The position numbers and the translations under genes were made by a program. Below, one piece after another: positions 9,113 to 18,376 of a DNA stretch of 64,000 nucleotides. The stretch comes from MED-G105 sp039819085 (GTDB taxonomy: Bacteria; Pseudomonadota; Alphaproteobacteria; Caulobacterales; Parvularculaceae), in contig JBCBSQ010000012.1 in NCBI GenBank assembly GCA_039819085.1, positions 27,903 through 91,902 on the forward strand. Direction: 5' to 3'. Each line of letters starts with the position of its first letter. The stretch's first letter is position 1. A model generated the notes under the pieces. That model saw only the letters and a list, made by a program, of their open reading frames with translations, did not search any database and was not told where the DNA came from.

Positions 9113-10357
9113 ATGGAAGAGACTACGACGAAGGCGACCTTTATCGGCGCGCAGGGCGACGCCCTCGCCGCGGCGCTTGACGCACCCGCTTCACGGCCCC
9201 GCGCTTTCGCTCTTTTCGCCCACTGCTTTTCCTGTTCGAAGGACATCAAGGCGGCGCGGGAAATCGCGCGGGCGCTAAGGGCGTGCGGTTACTCCGTCCT
9301 GCGATTTGATTTCACCGGCCTCGGCGCCTCTGAGGGCGACTTCGCCAATACGAACTTTTCATCGAATGTCGACGACCTTGTCAAAGCCGCTGATTATCTG
9401 AGAACTGAGCATGAGGCGCCGTCATTGCTAATCGGCCACTCGCTTGGCGGCGCGGCCGTCATTGCTGCGGCGGCGCGGATTCCGGAAATCAAGGGTGTGG
9501 TCACGATAGGCGCGCCGTCGGAGGCCGCCCATGTCGCCCATCAGTTTGCTGAACACCGCGATGAGATTGAACGGAACGGCGAAGCGACGGTTCAACTCGC
9601 CGGCCGTCCGTTCACAATCAAAAAGCAGTTTATCGATGATATCGAAGGCGCCAAGGTGACCGACGCCCTGGCGGCGTTGCGCAAGCCGGTGTTGATCCTG
9701 CACGCCCCATTTGATGAAACCGTCGGAATCGACAACGCGTCGAAGCTCTTCCTGGCGGCGAAGCACCCTAAGAGCTTCATCAGCCTGGATACGGCCAATC
9801 ACTTGTTGTCGAACCCGAAAGACGCGCGCTACGCGGCGGAGGCGATCGCCGCTTGGGCGGGACGCTTCGTCGACGCGCCAGCCGATGCTGAGACGTCAGG
9901 CGACGCAGACATAAAGGCGAAGCCGGCGCCGAATGCGGCTGCGTCCTTTAAGGGCGGCGCGCGCGCCGTTACCCGCGCCGATGAGCCGCTTGCGGTCGAT
10001 CTGTCCATCGACGGGCATCAGATGACGATTGACGCGGCGGCGGCTGAGGGCGGTTCGGATCTTGGACCCAACCCGACGCGTACGGTCGAGGGGGCGCTCG
10101 CGGCATGCGCCGCCATCACCATGCGCATGTACGCCCGGCGGAAGAAGTGGGACCTGCGTGGGGCGATGGTGGAAGTTGTTCGCGCGTCCGGCGCAGATGC
10201 GCACGTGTCGCGGAAACTGGAGAAGACCATTTATCTCGACGGCGACCTGGATGCTGAGCAGCGGAGCCGCCTGCTCGAAATCGCCGACAAATGCCCGGTG
10301 CACCGCATGCTCTCCGACGGCGTCGAGATCGCTTCATCGCTTGGCGGGCTCGACTAG
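9113..10357 (+). CDS. Alpha/beta hydrolase fused to OsmC domain
   Basis: A 414-residue bifunctional protein. Residues 1-255 are an alpha/beta hydrolase with nucleophile elbow GHSLGG, FTGLGASEGDF and the late LDTANHLL (likely catalytic His). Residues 275-414 form an OsmC/Ohr-like domain whose two redox cysteines are visible in LAACAAITMRMYARR and DKCPVHRML. OsmC domains reduce organic hydroperoxides using thiol chemistry, and the hydrolase partner may release the substrate from esters. This fusion is a known family, often found without a stress operon. ATG 9113 follows AAAGGCGAG; the longer frame from TTG 9011 crosses the tandem repeat and is unlikely to be translated. Confidence 0.9.
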   Translation: MEETTTKATFIGAQGDALAAALDAPASRPRAFALFAHCFSCSKDIKAAREIARALRACGYSVLRFDFTGLGASEGDFANTNFSSNVDDLVKAADYLRTEHEAPSLLIGHSLGGAAVIAAAARIPEIKGVVTIGAPSEAAHVAHQFAEHRDEIERNGEATVQLAGRPFTIKKQFIDDIEGAKVTDALAALRKPVLILHAPFDETVGIDNASKLFLAAKHPKSFISLDTANHLLSNPKDARYAAEAIAAWAGRFVDAPADAETSGDADIKAKPAPNAAASFKGGARAVTRADEPLAVDLSIDGHQMTIDAAAAEGGSDLGPNPTRTVEGALAACAAITMRMYARRKKWDLRGAMVEVVRASGADAHVSRKLEKTIYLDGDLDAEQRSRLLEIADKCPVHRMLSDGVEIASSLGGLD

Positions 10358-10476
10358 CCGCAAAAATTACGATTTTTTAAGATTGTCGGCCGGGTTTCCG
10401 CCATGCCGGCTATGCATACATCATCGACCATGGTCGGGACGGCGGCGGCACACTCTTTGGAGACAGTAGGAAAACG

Positions 10477-12021
10477 ATGCGAATGAACCTGGAAGCGTTT
10501 GAAGGCAAGACCACTGGAAAGGGCACATTTCGCGCGGCTGTCCTCGGCGCGGCGGCGATCGGCCTCGCGGCTGGCGCCGTCGGGGCGAACATCATCGCCC
10601 CGGACGCAATGGCTCAAGCGCCGCGGCTTTTGGCGCCGAACGCCGGCGGAGCCGGCGCGGTCTCGATCCCCGACCTAGTCGAAGACGTCTCACCGGCGGT
10701 CGTGAGCGTCCTTGTGGAGCGCGAGGTTGAGCGTCCGCGCGGGTTTGATCCGTTTCAGGAGTTCTTCCGGTTCCGGTTCGGAGATCCGTTTGAGGATCCG
10801 CGCGGCGGTCGGGATGAAGAAGACGAACCGGATACGCGGCGGATGGCGGCGCTTGGTTCCGGGTTCTTCGTCGACGCCACGGGTCATATTGTGACCAACA
10901 ACCACGTGATTGAGGGGTCCGACGAGATTCGGATTCGCCTCGCCAATGGCGATGAACTCGACGCTGAACTCGTCGGCGCTGATCCGCTTACGGATCTTGC
11001 GGTCGTCAAGGTCAAAGCGCCAAAGGGACAGAAATTCGTTGAGTTCGCCAGCGACGTGAACTTGCGGGTCGGTGAGACCGTGGTCGCAGTCGGCAATCCA
11101 TTCGGGCTCGGCGGCACCGTGACGAGCGGCATCGTGTCGGCGATCGGCGGGGAGAATCGCCAGGGCCAGTTCCTCGATTACATTCAGATTGACGCGCCGA
11201 TTAATCGCGGCAATTCAGGCGGCCCAACGTTTGACCTTCAGGGGCGCGTCGTCGGCGTGAATACGGCGATCTATTCGCCGAATGGCGGCAGCGTCGGCAT
11301 TGGCTTTGCGATTCCCGCCCGGGTCGCGCGCGCGACAGTGGATCAACTGATCGCGGAAGGCGCGGTGACGCGTGGCTGGCTCGGCGTGTCGCTGCGCGAG
11401 CTCGACTCAACATTCGCCGCCGCCATCGGACGCGACAATACGGACGGCGCGTTCGTTGAAGACGTGCTCGACGGCACTCCGGCGCAGAAGGCGGGCCTTC
11501 AGGCGGGCGATCTTATTCTTCGGGTGGACGACGAACCGATTAAAGACACGATCGACCTTTCACGGAAGATCTCGTCCTATCCGCCCGGCGAGCGGGTGCG
11601 GGTCACGTTCGTGCGCGACAAGAAACAACGCACTTTGAACGTCACCCTCGGCGAACGAGGCGGCGACGATGAGATCGCGGCGAACGACAAGGGCGATGCG
11701 CGCGGCGATGGCGATATGGCGGCTGAGCTTGGCCTTCGCGTCGGTCGCCTCGACGACGAAGCGCGCGCCCAGTATCGGTTGCCAAACGACGTCACCGGCG
11801 TCGTCGTGACCGGGGTCAAGCGCGACGGCGTCGCCGCCGAAGCGGGCCTGCGCTCCGGCATGGTGATATTGGAGGCCGATGGCGAACCGGTGACGACGCC
11901 GGCCGCGCTTGAGGCGAAAGTCGACGCAGCCCTCAAAGACGGCAAGGACGCCATCCTGCTGCGCCTTCAGGTTGGCGGCGCGAAGCGATTTGCGGCGCTG
12001 CCAATCGGCGTCGACGGCTAA
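10477..12021 (+). CDS. degP: DegP/HtrA-type periplasmic serine protease (Do family)
   Basis: A 514-residue secreted protease-chaperone for envelope protein quality control. The signal/anchor sequence spans residues 20-45 (AVLGAAAIGLAAGAVGANI, cleavage likely after AMA). The trypsin-like domain carries the triad His143 (TNNHVIEG), Asp173 (DPLTDLAVVKV) and Ser247 (NRGNSGGPTFD). Two PDZ domains follow, at about residues 300-390 and 415-505. A charged Arg/Asp/Glu segment (about 95-125) corresponds to the LA loop. The gene lies 181 bp upstream of a response regulator-kinase pair, an arrangement that suggests shared control by envelope stress. ATG 10477 is chosen; TTGGAGACAGTAGGA precedes it. Confidence 0.95.
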   Translation: MRMNLEAFEGKTTGKGTFRAAVLGAAAIGLAAGAVGANIIAPDAMAQAPRLLAPNAGGAGAVSIPDLVEDVSPAVVSVLVEREVERPRGFDPFQEFFRFRFGDPFEDPRGGRDEEDEPDTRRMAALGSGFFVDATGHIVTNNHVIEGSDEIRIRLANGDELDAELVGADPLTDLAVVKVKAPKGQKFVEFASDVNLRVGETVVAVGNPFGLGGTVTSGIVSAIGGENRQGQFLDYIQIDAPINRGNSGGPTFDLQGRVVGVNTAIYSPNGGSVGIGFAIPARVARATVDQLIAEGAVTRGWLGVSLRELDSTFAAAIGRDNTDGAFVEDVLDGTPAQKAGLQAGDLILRVDDEPIKDTIDLSRKISSYPPGERVRVTFVRDKKQRTLNVTLGERGGDDEIAANDKGDARGDGDMAAELGLRVGRLDDEARAQYRLPNDVTGVVVTGVKRDGVAAEAGLRSGMVILEADGEPVTTPAALEAKVDAALKDGKDAILLRLQVGGAKRFAALPIGVDG

Positions 12022-12096
12022 ACAGGAACCGAGCGGAGGCTTGCCGCCGCTTCGGGCGAGTCCCTTACGGATCGCCAATTTGCGCCGAGCTTGCAG

Positions 12097-12130
12097 CCGT
12101 TCGATAAGCCGCTTTTCGTTTATCGAACGG
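12097..12130. promoter_or_regulatory. Perfect 11-bp inverted repeat before response regulator gene
   Basis: CCGTTCGATAA (12097-12107) and TTATCGAACGG (12120-12130) are exact inverted repeats around a 12-base centre. They lie 76 bp after the degP stop and 73 bp before the regulator start. A TATAGT hexamer at 12145-12150 could be a -10 element, which would put the right arm at the -35 position. The arms could be an operator, or a stem ending degP transcripts, although no T-run follows. Confidence 0.55.
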
Positions 12131-12202
12131 TTCACCGCGTCTGGTATAGTATCGTCCTGTTAGCGGGCGGGGGCGCGCTGCGACCGGCAATGACGAGGCG
12201 AT

Positions 12203-12883
12203 ATGCGTATCCTGTTGATCGAAGACGACGCGGACGCGGCGGCGCATCTGGCGAAGAATCTCCGCGACGCCGGCCATGTGGTGGATCATGCGCTCGATGG
12301 CGAAGTCGGCGCGAACATGGCGGGCGCGGGCGATTATGACGCATATGTAATCGACCGGATGCTCCCAAAGCTCGACGGCATCTCCATCCTGAACAAGAGG
12401 CGTGAGGCGGGCGACGAGACGCCGGCGCTGTTCCTTTCCGCGCTCGGCGAGGTCGATGACCGGGTGAAAGGCTTCAAGGCGGGCGGCGACGACTACCTCG
12501 TGAAGCCTTATGCGTTTCCAGAACTGCTGGCGCGGGTTGAGGCGCTCGGCAAACGGCGCTCCGCGCCTGCGAACGTCACGACGCGACACACGGTGGGCGA
12601 TCTGGAGATTGACGTGATCACCCGCACGGCGCGCCGCGCGGGCAAGAAGATTGAGCTTCAGCCGCGCGAGTTTCGTTTGTTGGAGTACCTGATGCGCCAT
12701 GCGGATCAGGTCGTCACCCGGACAATGCTCCTTGAGAACGTCTGGGAGTACCATTTCGATCCGCAGACAAATGTGATTGACGTGCACGTTTCGCGTCTGC
12801 GCGCGAAGATCGACAAAGACTTTGAAAAGCCGCTTCTGAAAACAATCAGGGGAGCCGGCTACACCATTACGGAGGCTGATTGA
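12203..12883 (+). CDS. OmpR/PhoB-family response regulator
   Basis: A 226-residue two-component regulator. The receiver domain has acidic IEDDAD, phospho-acceptor Asp51 (YVIDRMLPKLDG) and Lys101 (YLVKPY). A winged-helix DNA-binding domain follows from about residue 128 to the end (LQPREFRLLEYLMRHADQVV, VIDVHVSRLRAKID, TIRGAGYTI). It is followed directly by its likely partner kinase and preceded by degP. The family binds direct repeats near -35 boxes, and the adjacent inverted repeat at 12097-12130 could reflect autoregulation or another factor. ATG 12203 follows GACGAGGCG. Confidence 0.93.
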   Translation: MRILLIEDDADAAAHLAKNLRDAGHVVDHALDGEVGANMAGAGDYDAYVIDRMLPKLDGISILNKRREAGDETPALFLSALGEVDDRVKGFKAGGDDYLVKPYAFPELLARVEALGKRRSAPANVTTRHTVGDLEIDVITRTARRAGKKIELQPREFRLLEYLMRHADQVVTRTMLLENVWEYHFDPQTNVIDVHVSRLRAKIDKDFEKPLLKTIRGAGYTITEAD

Positions 12884-12938
12884 CAAGCCTCCGCGATCCG
12901 GCGCTGAAAGGCGCGCTGGACGCTGGCGCGATGGCGCG

Positions 12939-14711
12939 ATGGCGTACGCGGACGCGCGCGCTGACGCCCCGGCGGATGCGGTTTCGGAGCCTTCGGTTGA
13001 TGGAGGCGTTGAGGCTGGCGCCGAGGCCGCCCCGCGCAACCGCGGTGCGGCTGTGAAAAGCGCCGCGGCGACGGCTGGGGCTTCCGAAACGCTTGACAAG
13101 CGAACGGAAGCGCCTGTCCAGAACGAAAAATCCGACCGTCCTGAGGCGAAAGCGCCGGGCGACGTCAAGTCTCGACGTGGAAGAGCCGCTTCAACGCCGT
13201 CAGGCGTAGGTGATCCGTCTACAGAGGTTCGCGTCAGGCGCCGCAAGCGGACGCGACGGCCCCTTGGCGGCAGGATGACCCTTAGCCGGCTCGTGCGCAC
13301 GACCGCGTTTCGTTTCACGTTCCTTTACGTTCTTGTCTTCGCTGTCGCCGTCGGCGCGCTCGGCGCCTTCTTCTACAATTCGACCTTCGCTGTCGTTGAT
13401 AGGCAGACGGACGACATCATCAATCAGGACCTGGCCGTTCTCGCCGACGTCTTCAGAAATGAAGGCCCTGGCACCTTGCGGCGCGTCTTGCGTGAGCGCG
13501 CCGCCTGGCGTGATGACGGCGTTTACATCATGATCGCCTCGCCCGCGGGCGCGGTGCTGGCCGGTAATCTGACCGCTCTGCCTGAGGAAGCGCTTGGCGC
13601 GGACGAAGACTTCTTTGACTTTTCCTATGAACGCGCCGCGATTGACGCTGCGGGCCGCGCAGTGGGCGAAGAGACCCGGCGCGGCCGCGGCAAGCTGCGC
13701 AGGTTCAAAGTGTCGCCGGAGGCTCAGTCGTCGTTTCTGGTGTTCGTCGCCCGCGACATCACGAGCCATATGGACTTGCGTGAGCGATCCCAGCAGCAGA
13801 TCACGCGGATTGGCGCGGCAACCATCGCGCTCGGACTATTGATCGGTCTCGTCTCCTCCCGCTCGCTTCTCAACCGGGTCGAAGCAGTCAACCGAACAGC
13901 GCGCGCGATCCGCGACGGCGATTTGACCCGTCGCATCAAGCTGACCGGATCTGAAGACGAACTCGACCACCTCTCCGCAAATCTCAATGTCATGCTCGAT
14001 CAGATCGAGCGCCTGATGAGCGGCATGCGCGAAGTGTCTGACAATATCGCCCACGATCTGCGCTCGCCGCTGACGCGAATAAGGGCGCGACTGAACGATG
14101 CGTTAAAGGCGGATCATCAGCAAAAGGACGAAGCGCTTCGGGCGACGTTGCGGGACGCAGAGCGCATGATTGCGACATTCAATGAGTTGCTGTCGATCGC
14201 CCGAATTGAGTCCGGGGAAGGCGCCGGAGCGATGGAGCCGCTTGATCTTGTGGCCTTGGCGAAAGAGATGGCCGAGCTATACGAGCCTGCGGTCCAGGAT
14301 GCGGGTTTTCGACTTGATCTGCGCTTGAAGCCCTGTCCCGAGATCCGCGGCTCGCGCCCGCTGGTTGGCCAGGCGCTCGCCAACATGCTCGATAACGCCC
14401 TGAAATACGCTGAAGGCGCAGAGCGGATCGCCATTGAAGCGGCGCCGCTGCCGGACGGACGCGTCATGCTGGCCGTCGCCGATGACGGGCCTGGCATTCC
14501 GAAGGCGGAGCGGAGCAGCGTGTTGAAGCGGTTTGTGCGGCTTGAGCGCAGTCGAACGAGCGAAGGCAGCGGCCTTGGCCTTAGCCTTGTCGCGGCGGTC
14601 GCGCGCGCGCACCGCGCCGCCTTGCGTTTGTCAGACGCGCGCCGCGACGAGCCCGAAGCCGGACGGCCGGGGCTTCGGATCTCGCTGGTTTTCTCCGCGC
14701 CGGAACACTAG
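12939..14711 (+). CDS. HAMP-domain sensor histidine kinase, partner of the OmpR-type regulator
   Basis: Up to 590 residues. Residues 1-112 are Ala/Asp/Glu-rich and end in an Arg/Lys cluster (VRVRRRKRTRRP), apparently a disordered cytoplasmic extension. Two membrane segments flank a periplasmic sensor of about 120 residues (TM1 near 125-148, TM2 near 285-305), followed by HAMP (IRDGDLTRRIKLTGSEDE). The phospho-acceptor is His372 (NIAHDLRSPLTR), and the ATPase boxes are NMLDNALKYAEG, DDGPGIP and GSGLGLSLV. ATG 13275, after GGCGGCAGG, would give a conventional 478-residue kinase, so the long N-terminus is uncertain. It starts 55 bases after the regulator stop. Confidence 0.9.
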   Translation: MAYADARADAPADAVSEPSVDGGVEAGAEAAPRNRGAAVKSAAATAGASETLDKRTEAPVQNEKSDRPEAKAPGDVKSRRGRAASTPSGVGDPSTEVRVRRRKRTRRPLGGRMTLSRLVRTTAFRFTFLYVLVFAVAVGALGAFFYNSTFAVVDRQTDDIINQDLAVLADVFRNEGPGTLRRVLRERAAWRDDGVYIMIASPAGAVLAGNLTALPEEALGADEDFFDFSYERAAIDAAGRAVGEETRRGRGKLRRFKVSPEAQSSFLVFVARDITSHMDLRERSQQQITRIGAATIALGLLIGLVSSRSLLNRVEAVNRTARAIRDGDLTRRIKLTGSEDELDHLSANLNVMLDQIERLMSGMREVSDNIAHDLRSPLTRIRARLNDALKADHQQKDEALRATLRDAERMIATFNELLSIARIESGEGAGAMEPLDLVALAKEMAELYEPAVQDAGFRLDLRLKPCPEIRGSRPLVGQALANMLDNALKYAEGAERIAIEAAPLPDGRVMLAVADDGPGIPKAERSSVLKRFVRLERSRTSEGSGLGLSLVAAVARAHRAALRLSDARRDEPEAGRPGLRISLVFSAPEH

Positions 14712-14863
14712 CGCTGCAACCCCCGCGCCATCGTCCCGCCGCAACGACTTGCTATTGCCTCAAAATCACGGCTTCGTTTCGATCGTCGACGCTTTTTTCG
14801 CGGCGCGCGTCTGCGCGCGTTGAGGAGCGCGCGGCCGAGGATACGCAATCAGTTGGGATAAAG

Positions 14864-15148
14864 ATGAGCAAGACCGAGTTTATCGCGAACGTCGCCGCAG
14901 CGGGGGAGTTGTCAAACGCGGAGGCCAAACGCGTCGTCGATTTGGTGTTCGGCGAAATTGAAAATGGCTTGAAGCGTTCGCGTGAGGATGGCCGCTTTAC
15001 GATCAGCACGCTCGGCACGTTTACAATTGTCGATCGGCCGGCGCGCCAGGGTCGAAATCCGCGCACTGGCGAGACGATCGAGATAGAGGCGTCGAGAGGA
15101 TTGAAGTTTCGACCGGCGGCGGCGCTTAAATCCGCCGCTGGCTGTTAG
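14864..15148 (+). CDS. HU-family DNA-binding protein
   Basis: A 94-residue nucleoid protein. The N-terminal helical dimerisation part (MSKTEFIANVAAAGELSNAE) is followed by the beta-arm signature GRNPRTGETIEIEA with the DNA-intercalating Pro context, then the C-terminal helix FRPAAALKSAA. Length and motif fit HU/IHF-like proteins that bend and compact DNA. The N-terminus is closer to HU than to IHF, but I cannot separate the subtypes firmly. It is transcribed alone, with a 152-bp upstream gap. Confidence 0.93.
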   Translation: MSKTEFIANVAAAGELSNAEAKRVVDLVFGEIENGLKRSREDGRFTISTLGTFTIVDRPARQGRNPRTGETIEIEASRGLKFRPAAALKSAAGC

Positions 15149-15306
15149 GGCGAGGACTGGAGGTCCGCCACCCTGAACTGACTCCGGTCGAGGTGGATTG
15201 CGTCGTCATTGTGCGGTTAGTCTTCGAGCTGCGGGCGTGTTGTCGAGGAGGAGTGGATGGCGGGTCTTGTCGGGTGTTGCGCCGTGGCGCCGTCGCTTAA
15301 CGGTGG

Positions 15307-16596
15307 GTGCGGGCGCAGGTGAGTCAGAGCCAGTTTGACCTTGCCGTTCTTGGCGCTGAGCCCCCGGGGCTCGCCGCCGCCGCCTGCGCCGCAGCCGCCG
15401 GGTTTCGAGTTGTTTTGATCCGTACAGGGAAGGAAGCGCCTTCTGAGTTCGCCGCCCCGCGCGCGCCGAATGACGTGTGGCGGCGGCTCGGTCTTTACGC
15501 CGCCGGCGCTCCAAATTCCGGCGCGCGCCCGCGCCGAACCTGGGTTCCTGCGGACGAAGGCGGCGAGCCGAAGCTTCTTGAGACGTCTGAACTTGGGTTG
15601 GTTGAGACGGCCGCGCTTGGCGACGCCGCCGAACAGGCTAGCGCCGCATGGCCGGATTTTCTTGCGGCATCAAAGCGTTTGTCCACTCACTTCGGCTCCG
15701 CGGCGGAGTTTCTGAGCGATGATCTGCGCGGGTTGGACCCGTCGCCCTTCGCCAGCGCCGACGAAGCGCTTGACGACTTTTTTGATAGCGAAATCCTGAA
15801 AGCGCATCTTGCGGTTTCAGCGCTCGCGCCGTTTCGGTTTGCGGGAGATGAGCCGGCCTCTGTCGGCGCGTTACGGCTTCTGGCGGCCGACGGTTGGCCG
15901 AGCTCCATTCCGGTTGGAGCGCTGAGCGAGTTCTTGACGGGCGCATGCGAAGAGTTCGGCGTTTCCATGGTGGACGGCGCCGTCACTGAGGTCCGCGCTT
16001 TGAAAGCGCGGTTGTTTCAATTGACGGTTGCTGACGGAAGCGAAGCCACTGCCCGCGCCGTCGTCGCCTCAAGCGCGGCGCACGCGCTTGCGATGGGACT
16101 TCGCCCTGAAGTCGGGCTTTCTCCATTGGCCCCGACCTTTGGCGGTCGGGCCTTCGTGCGTGTTACGTTTGCTGAAGATCCGCAGACTGAGTTTCTCAGG
16201 AATGACGCTACGTACTTGATGGTCGCCGACCGGAAAGACGTGCGTGCGGCGCGTGATGCGGCTGCGGTCGGAGAAATCCCAAAGGCTGGGCCATTGATTG
16301 TCGATCTCGCCGATCGGGTGATCGCGGCTTACGCGCCATTCTGCCCTGCGAATCTGGTGGAAGCGGGCGCGGAACGCGACTGGACCGGTCAGGACCGCCA
16401 AGCGTTTGGGCGGGCGGTTCTGGAGAGGCTGAAGAAGACCTTTCGGCTGAAGGCGTTGCCGCTTTCGGTGGAAGTGCGCGTTGATCCGCTAACGCCTTCG
16501 AGCGCCTCGGCAAGCGTCGTGTCAGCGCCGCCTCCGTCGCAAGATGAAGTCGGCGCGGCGGTTTCGTTCGCATTGGAGGCGGCGCGTAATGCCTGA
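15307..16596 (+). CDS. Degenerate FAD-dependent oxidoreductase-like protein (first of coupled pair)
   Basis: A 429-residue protein with a Rossmann beta-alpha-beta start (FDLAVLGAEPPGLAAAACAAAAG) like the phytoene desaturase/PYROXD2 group of flavoproteins. The dinucleotide motif is changed: where GxGxxG is expected it has Gly16-Ala-Glu-Pro-Pro-Gly21, so the second Gly is Glu. Further fold hints are VPVGALSEFLTGACEEFGVSMV (shown in the frame near residue 200), where the family builds its substrate domain. It may bind FAD poorly or not at all. Start is GTG 15307 or GTG 15319. Its 3' end overlaps the next gene by 8 bases. Reaction and substrate are unknown. Confidence 0.65.
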   Translation: MRAQVSQSQFDLAVLGAEPPGLAAAACAAAAGFRVVLIRTGKEAPSEFAAPRAPNDVWRRLGLYAAGAPNSGARPRRTWVPADEGGEPKLLETSELGLVETAALGDAAEQASAAWPDFLAASKRLSTHFGSAAEFLSDDLRGLDPSPFASADEALDDFFDSEILKAHLAVSALAPFRFAGDEPASVGALRLLAADGWPSSIPVGALSEFLTGACEEFGVSMVDGAVTEVRALKARLFQLTVADGSEATARAVVASSAAHALAMGLRPEVGLSPLAPTFGGRAFVRVTFAEDPQTEFLRNDATYLMVADRKDVRAARDAAAVGEIPKAGPLIVDLADRVIAAYAPFCPANLVEAGAERDWTGQDRQAFGRAVLERLKKTFRLKALPLSVEVRVDPLTPSSASASVVSAPPPSQDEVGAAVSFALEAARNA

Positions 16597-18376
16597 AGCG
16601 GAAAGTGAACAGAACGCGACGGTGAATGAGAACGGACCGGAGGCAGTTGGCGATGCGGCGGGGTCGACCGAAAATGAGCCGGCCCCGTCTTCGTTGGACG
16701 CCGATCGCCCCCGCGGGCCGAAGATTGAAGGCGGCCGCGGCGCGGTCGTCGTCGGCGCAACGGTCGACGGGCTCGCCGCCGCCATTTTGCTCGCAAAAGC
16801 GGGCGTTGACGTCGTTCTCGTTGAGAACGGGCTAAGGCTTGCGCCAAATGAACCATGCGCGCCTGCGCCTGGTTTCGCGTTTGACTTGGCGGATGCGCCG
16901 CTCGCTCGGCTTGATCCCAACCTCGTCAAGGAACTCGGCCTGACGAGGCGCGGCTTTTCGTTTTCAGATAGGCGGTTGCAGACCGTTTACGTGCTGGGCG
17001 ACGGACGGACCTGTCGGTCTGATGGCGATTTCATTGGCATCCCCGATCTCGATCTTCGGCTCGCCGAACCCGATCCAGTCGTCGAGGGCCGACATCCGGG
17101 GGCTGCGGGCGATGCGTCGGCGCGTGATGGCGGGACCGAACGCGATGGCGATCCTGCCGATCCTGCGCCGGCGAGCAGCGGACCCGACGGCGGCGCAGGT
17201 CGCAGTCCCGAAAATCAGGACACGGATAACCAGTCCATGAATGCGCTGTTGGTTGAAGATCGGCGCACATGCGCCGACTTCATGGAACGTCTTGTGGACG
17301 CGGCGATGTCCGCCGAGGAGCTCTTGTCCGACAGCGCTCGCGCAAAGGCGAAGGCCGCGGCCGCCGAGGACGCATTGCGATTGTTGGTGGCGCCGCTCAA
17401 TGACTATCTATGGAGCGCTGGCTTGCATCCGGTGTTCCGCGACATTCTGGCGGCCGAAGCAGCGCTCGAGACGAGGGCGCGGCCGGATGCGCCGATGTCG
17501 GCGGGCGCGCTCGCATTGAAATTGATGGGCGCAAGCCTTGGCCGGAAGGGCGCCCTCGGGTTTCCCAAGGATGGCGTGCGCGGGCTTTCCGCTGCGATGC
17601 GGCGGGCGGCGCAGGCGGCGGGCGTTGATATCAGGCCAGTTGGCGATGTTGACGCGCTCCTTATCGAACGCGACCGGATTGAGGGCGTGTCATTTTCAGA
17701 TGGCGGACAGATACGCGCTCCGATTGTCGTTGACGCATCGCCGGCCGGCGATGCGTTTTTGGAGCATGTCGGGCGAAGCGCGCTCGATATTGACGTCGGC
17801 TTCCGTTGGGAAAGGCGCCCGCCAAGCTATGGCGTGCTGCGCGCATGCGTCGCTTTGCGCGCGGTCGATGGAGATGAGGTGAAGGTTGATCAACGGCCGC
17901 GGTACGCCATTGCGCCAACCGCAACCGATTTGATCGCAGCGTATTCTCAAAGCCCTGACGATTGGGGTGGAGAGGGCGGGCTTGCTGCGGAGGCGATATT
18001 TGTGAACCGGCGAATCGCCGCCGCGGCGCCTCCGGGCGCGGCCGCCATATCGCTTCGATGCGCGCCCGTTCCTCGGCCGCCAGCCAACGACGACGCGACA
18101 TGGCGCATGTGCGCTGAGCGCGCGATCAGACACACGCTTCTATGCATTGACCCCTCTTTACCCGAACGAATTGTGGGGATGGAGTTTGATTGGGCGCCAC
18201 TCGCTGAACCGCTTGCAATCGAAGCGGCGAATGCGCGCCGCGCTTCGGCGGGCGGCGGCGTGATTGGGCACTTCTTTTGCGGACGGGAGGCGCAAATGGG
18301 CGTCGGTATCAATGGCCGCGCCGGGCGCCGCGCCGCGGCGCGCGCCATCTCGTTTGCAAAGGAGTTGAGGCGATGA
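16589..18376 (+). CDS. Phytoene-desaturase/PYROXD2-like FAD oxidoreductase homologue (second of pair)
   Basis: A 595-residue protein. Residues 1-48 are an acidic, disordered leader. The Rossmann motif VVVGATVDGLAAAILLAKAG starts at residue 52; it again lacks the second Gly (Gly56-Ala-Thr-Val-Asp-Gly61). Residues 164-215 are a Gly/Asp/Ala-rich low-complexity insertion. The C-terminus HFFCGREAQMGVGINGRAG matches the place where the family has its C-terminal FAD-contact segment (CGAGTHPGGG...GRNAA), here altered. The ATG at 16589 has a near-perfect site (GGAGG) and overlaps the upstream gene by 8 bases; its stop overlaps the downstream start as ATGA. Tight coupling argues for a complex. Function unknown. 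Confidence 0.7.
   Translation: MPEAESEQNATVNENGPEAVGDAAGSTENEPAPSSLDADRPRGPKIEGGRGAVVVGATVDGLAAAILLAKAGVDVVLVENGLRLAPNEPCAPAPGFAFDLADAPLARLDPNLVKELGLTRRGFSFSDRRLQTVYVLGDGRTCRSDGDFIGIPDLDLRLAEPDPVVEGRHPGAAGDASARDGGTERDGDPADPAPASSGPDGGAGRSPENQDTDNQSMNALLVEDRRTCADFMERLVDAAMSAEELLSDSARAKAKAAAAEDALRLLVAPLNDYLWSAGLHPVFRDILAAEAALETRARPDAPMSAGALALKLMGASLGRKGALGFPKDGVRGLSAAMRRAAQAAGVDIRPVGDVDALLIERDRIEGVSFSDGGQIRAPIVVDASPAGDAFLEHVGRSALDIDVGFRWERRPPSYGVLRACVALRAVDGDEVKVDQRPRYAIAPTATDLIAAYSQSPDDWGGEGGLAAEAIFVNRRIAAAAPPGAAAISLRCAPVPRPPANDDATWRMCAERAIRHTLLCIDPSLPERIVGMEFDWAPLAEPLAIEAANARRASAGGGVIGHFFCGREAQMGVGINGRAGRRAAARAISFAKELRR

Noticed and set aside
12065..13318. 417-residue leftward frame
   Set aside because: It runs antisense to the response regulator and kinase start, both of which have clear domains.
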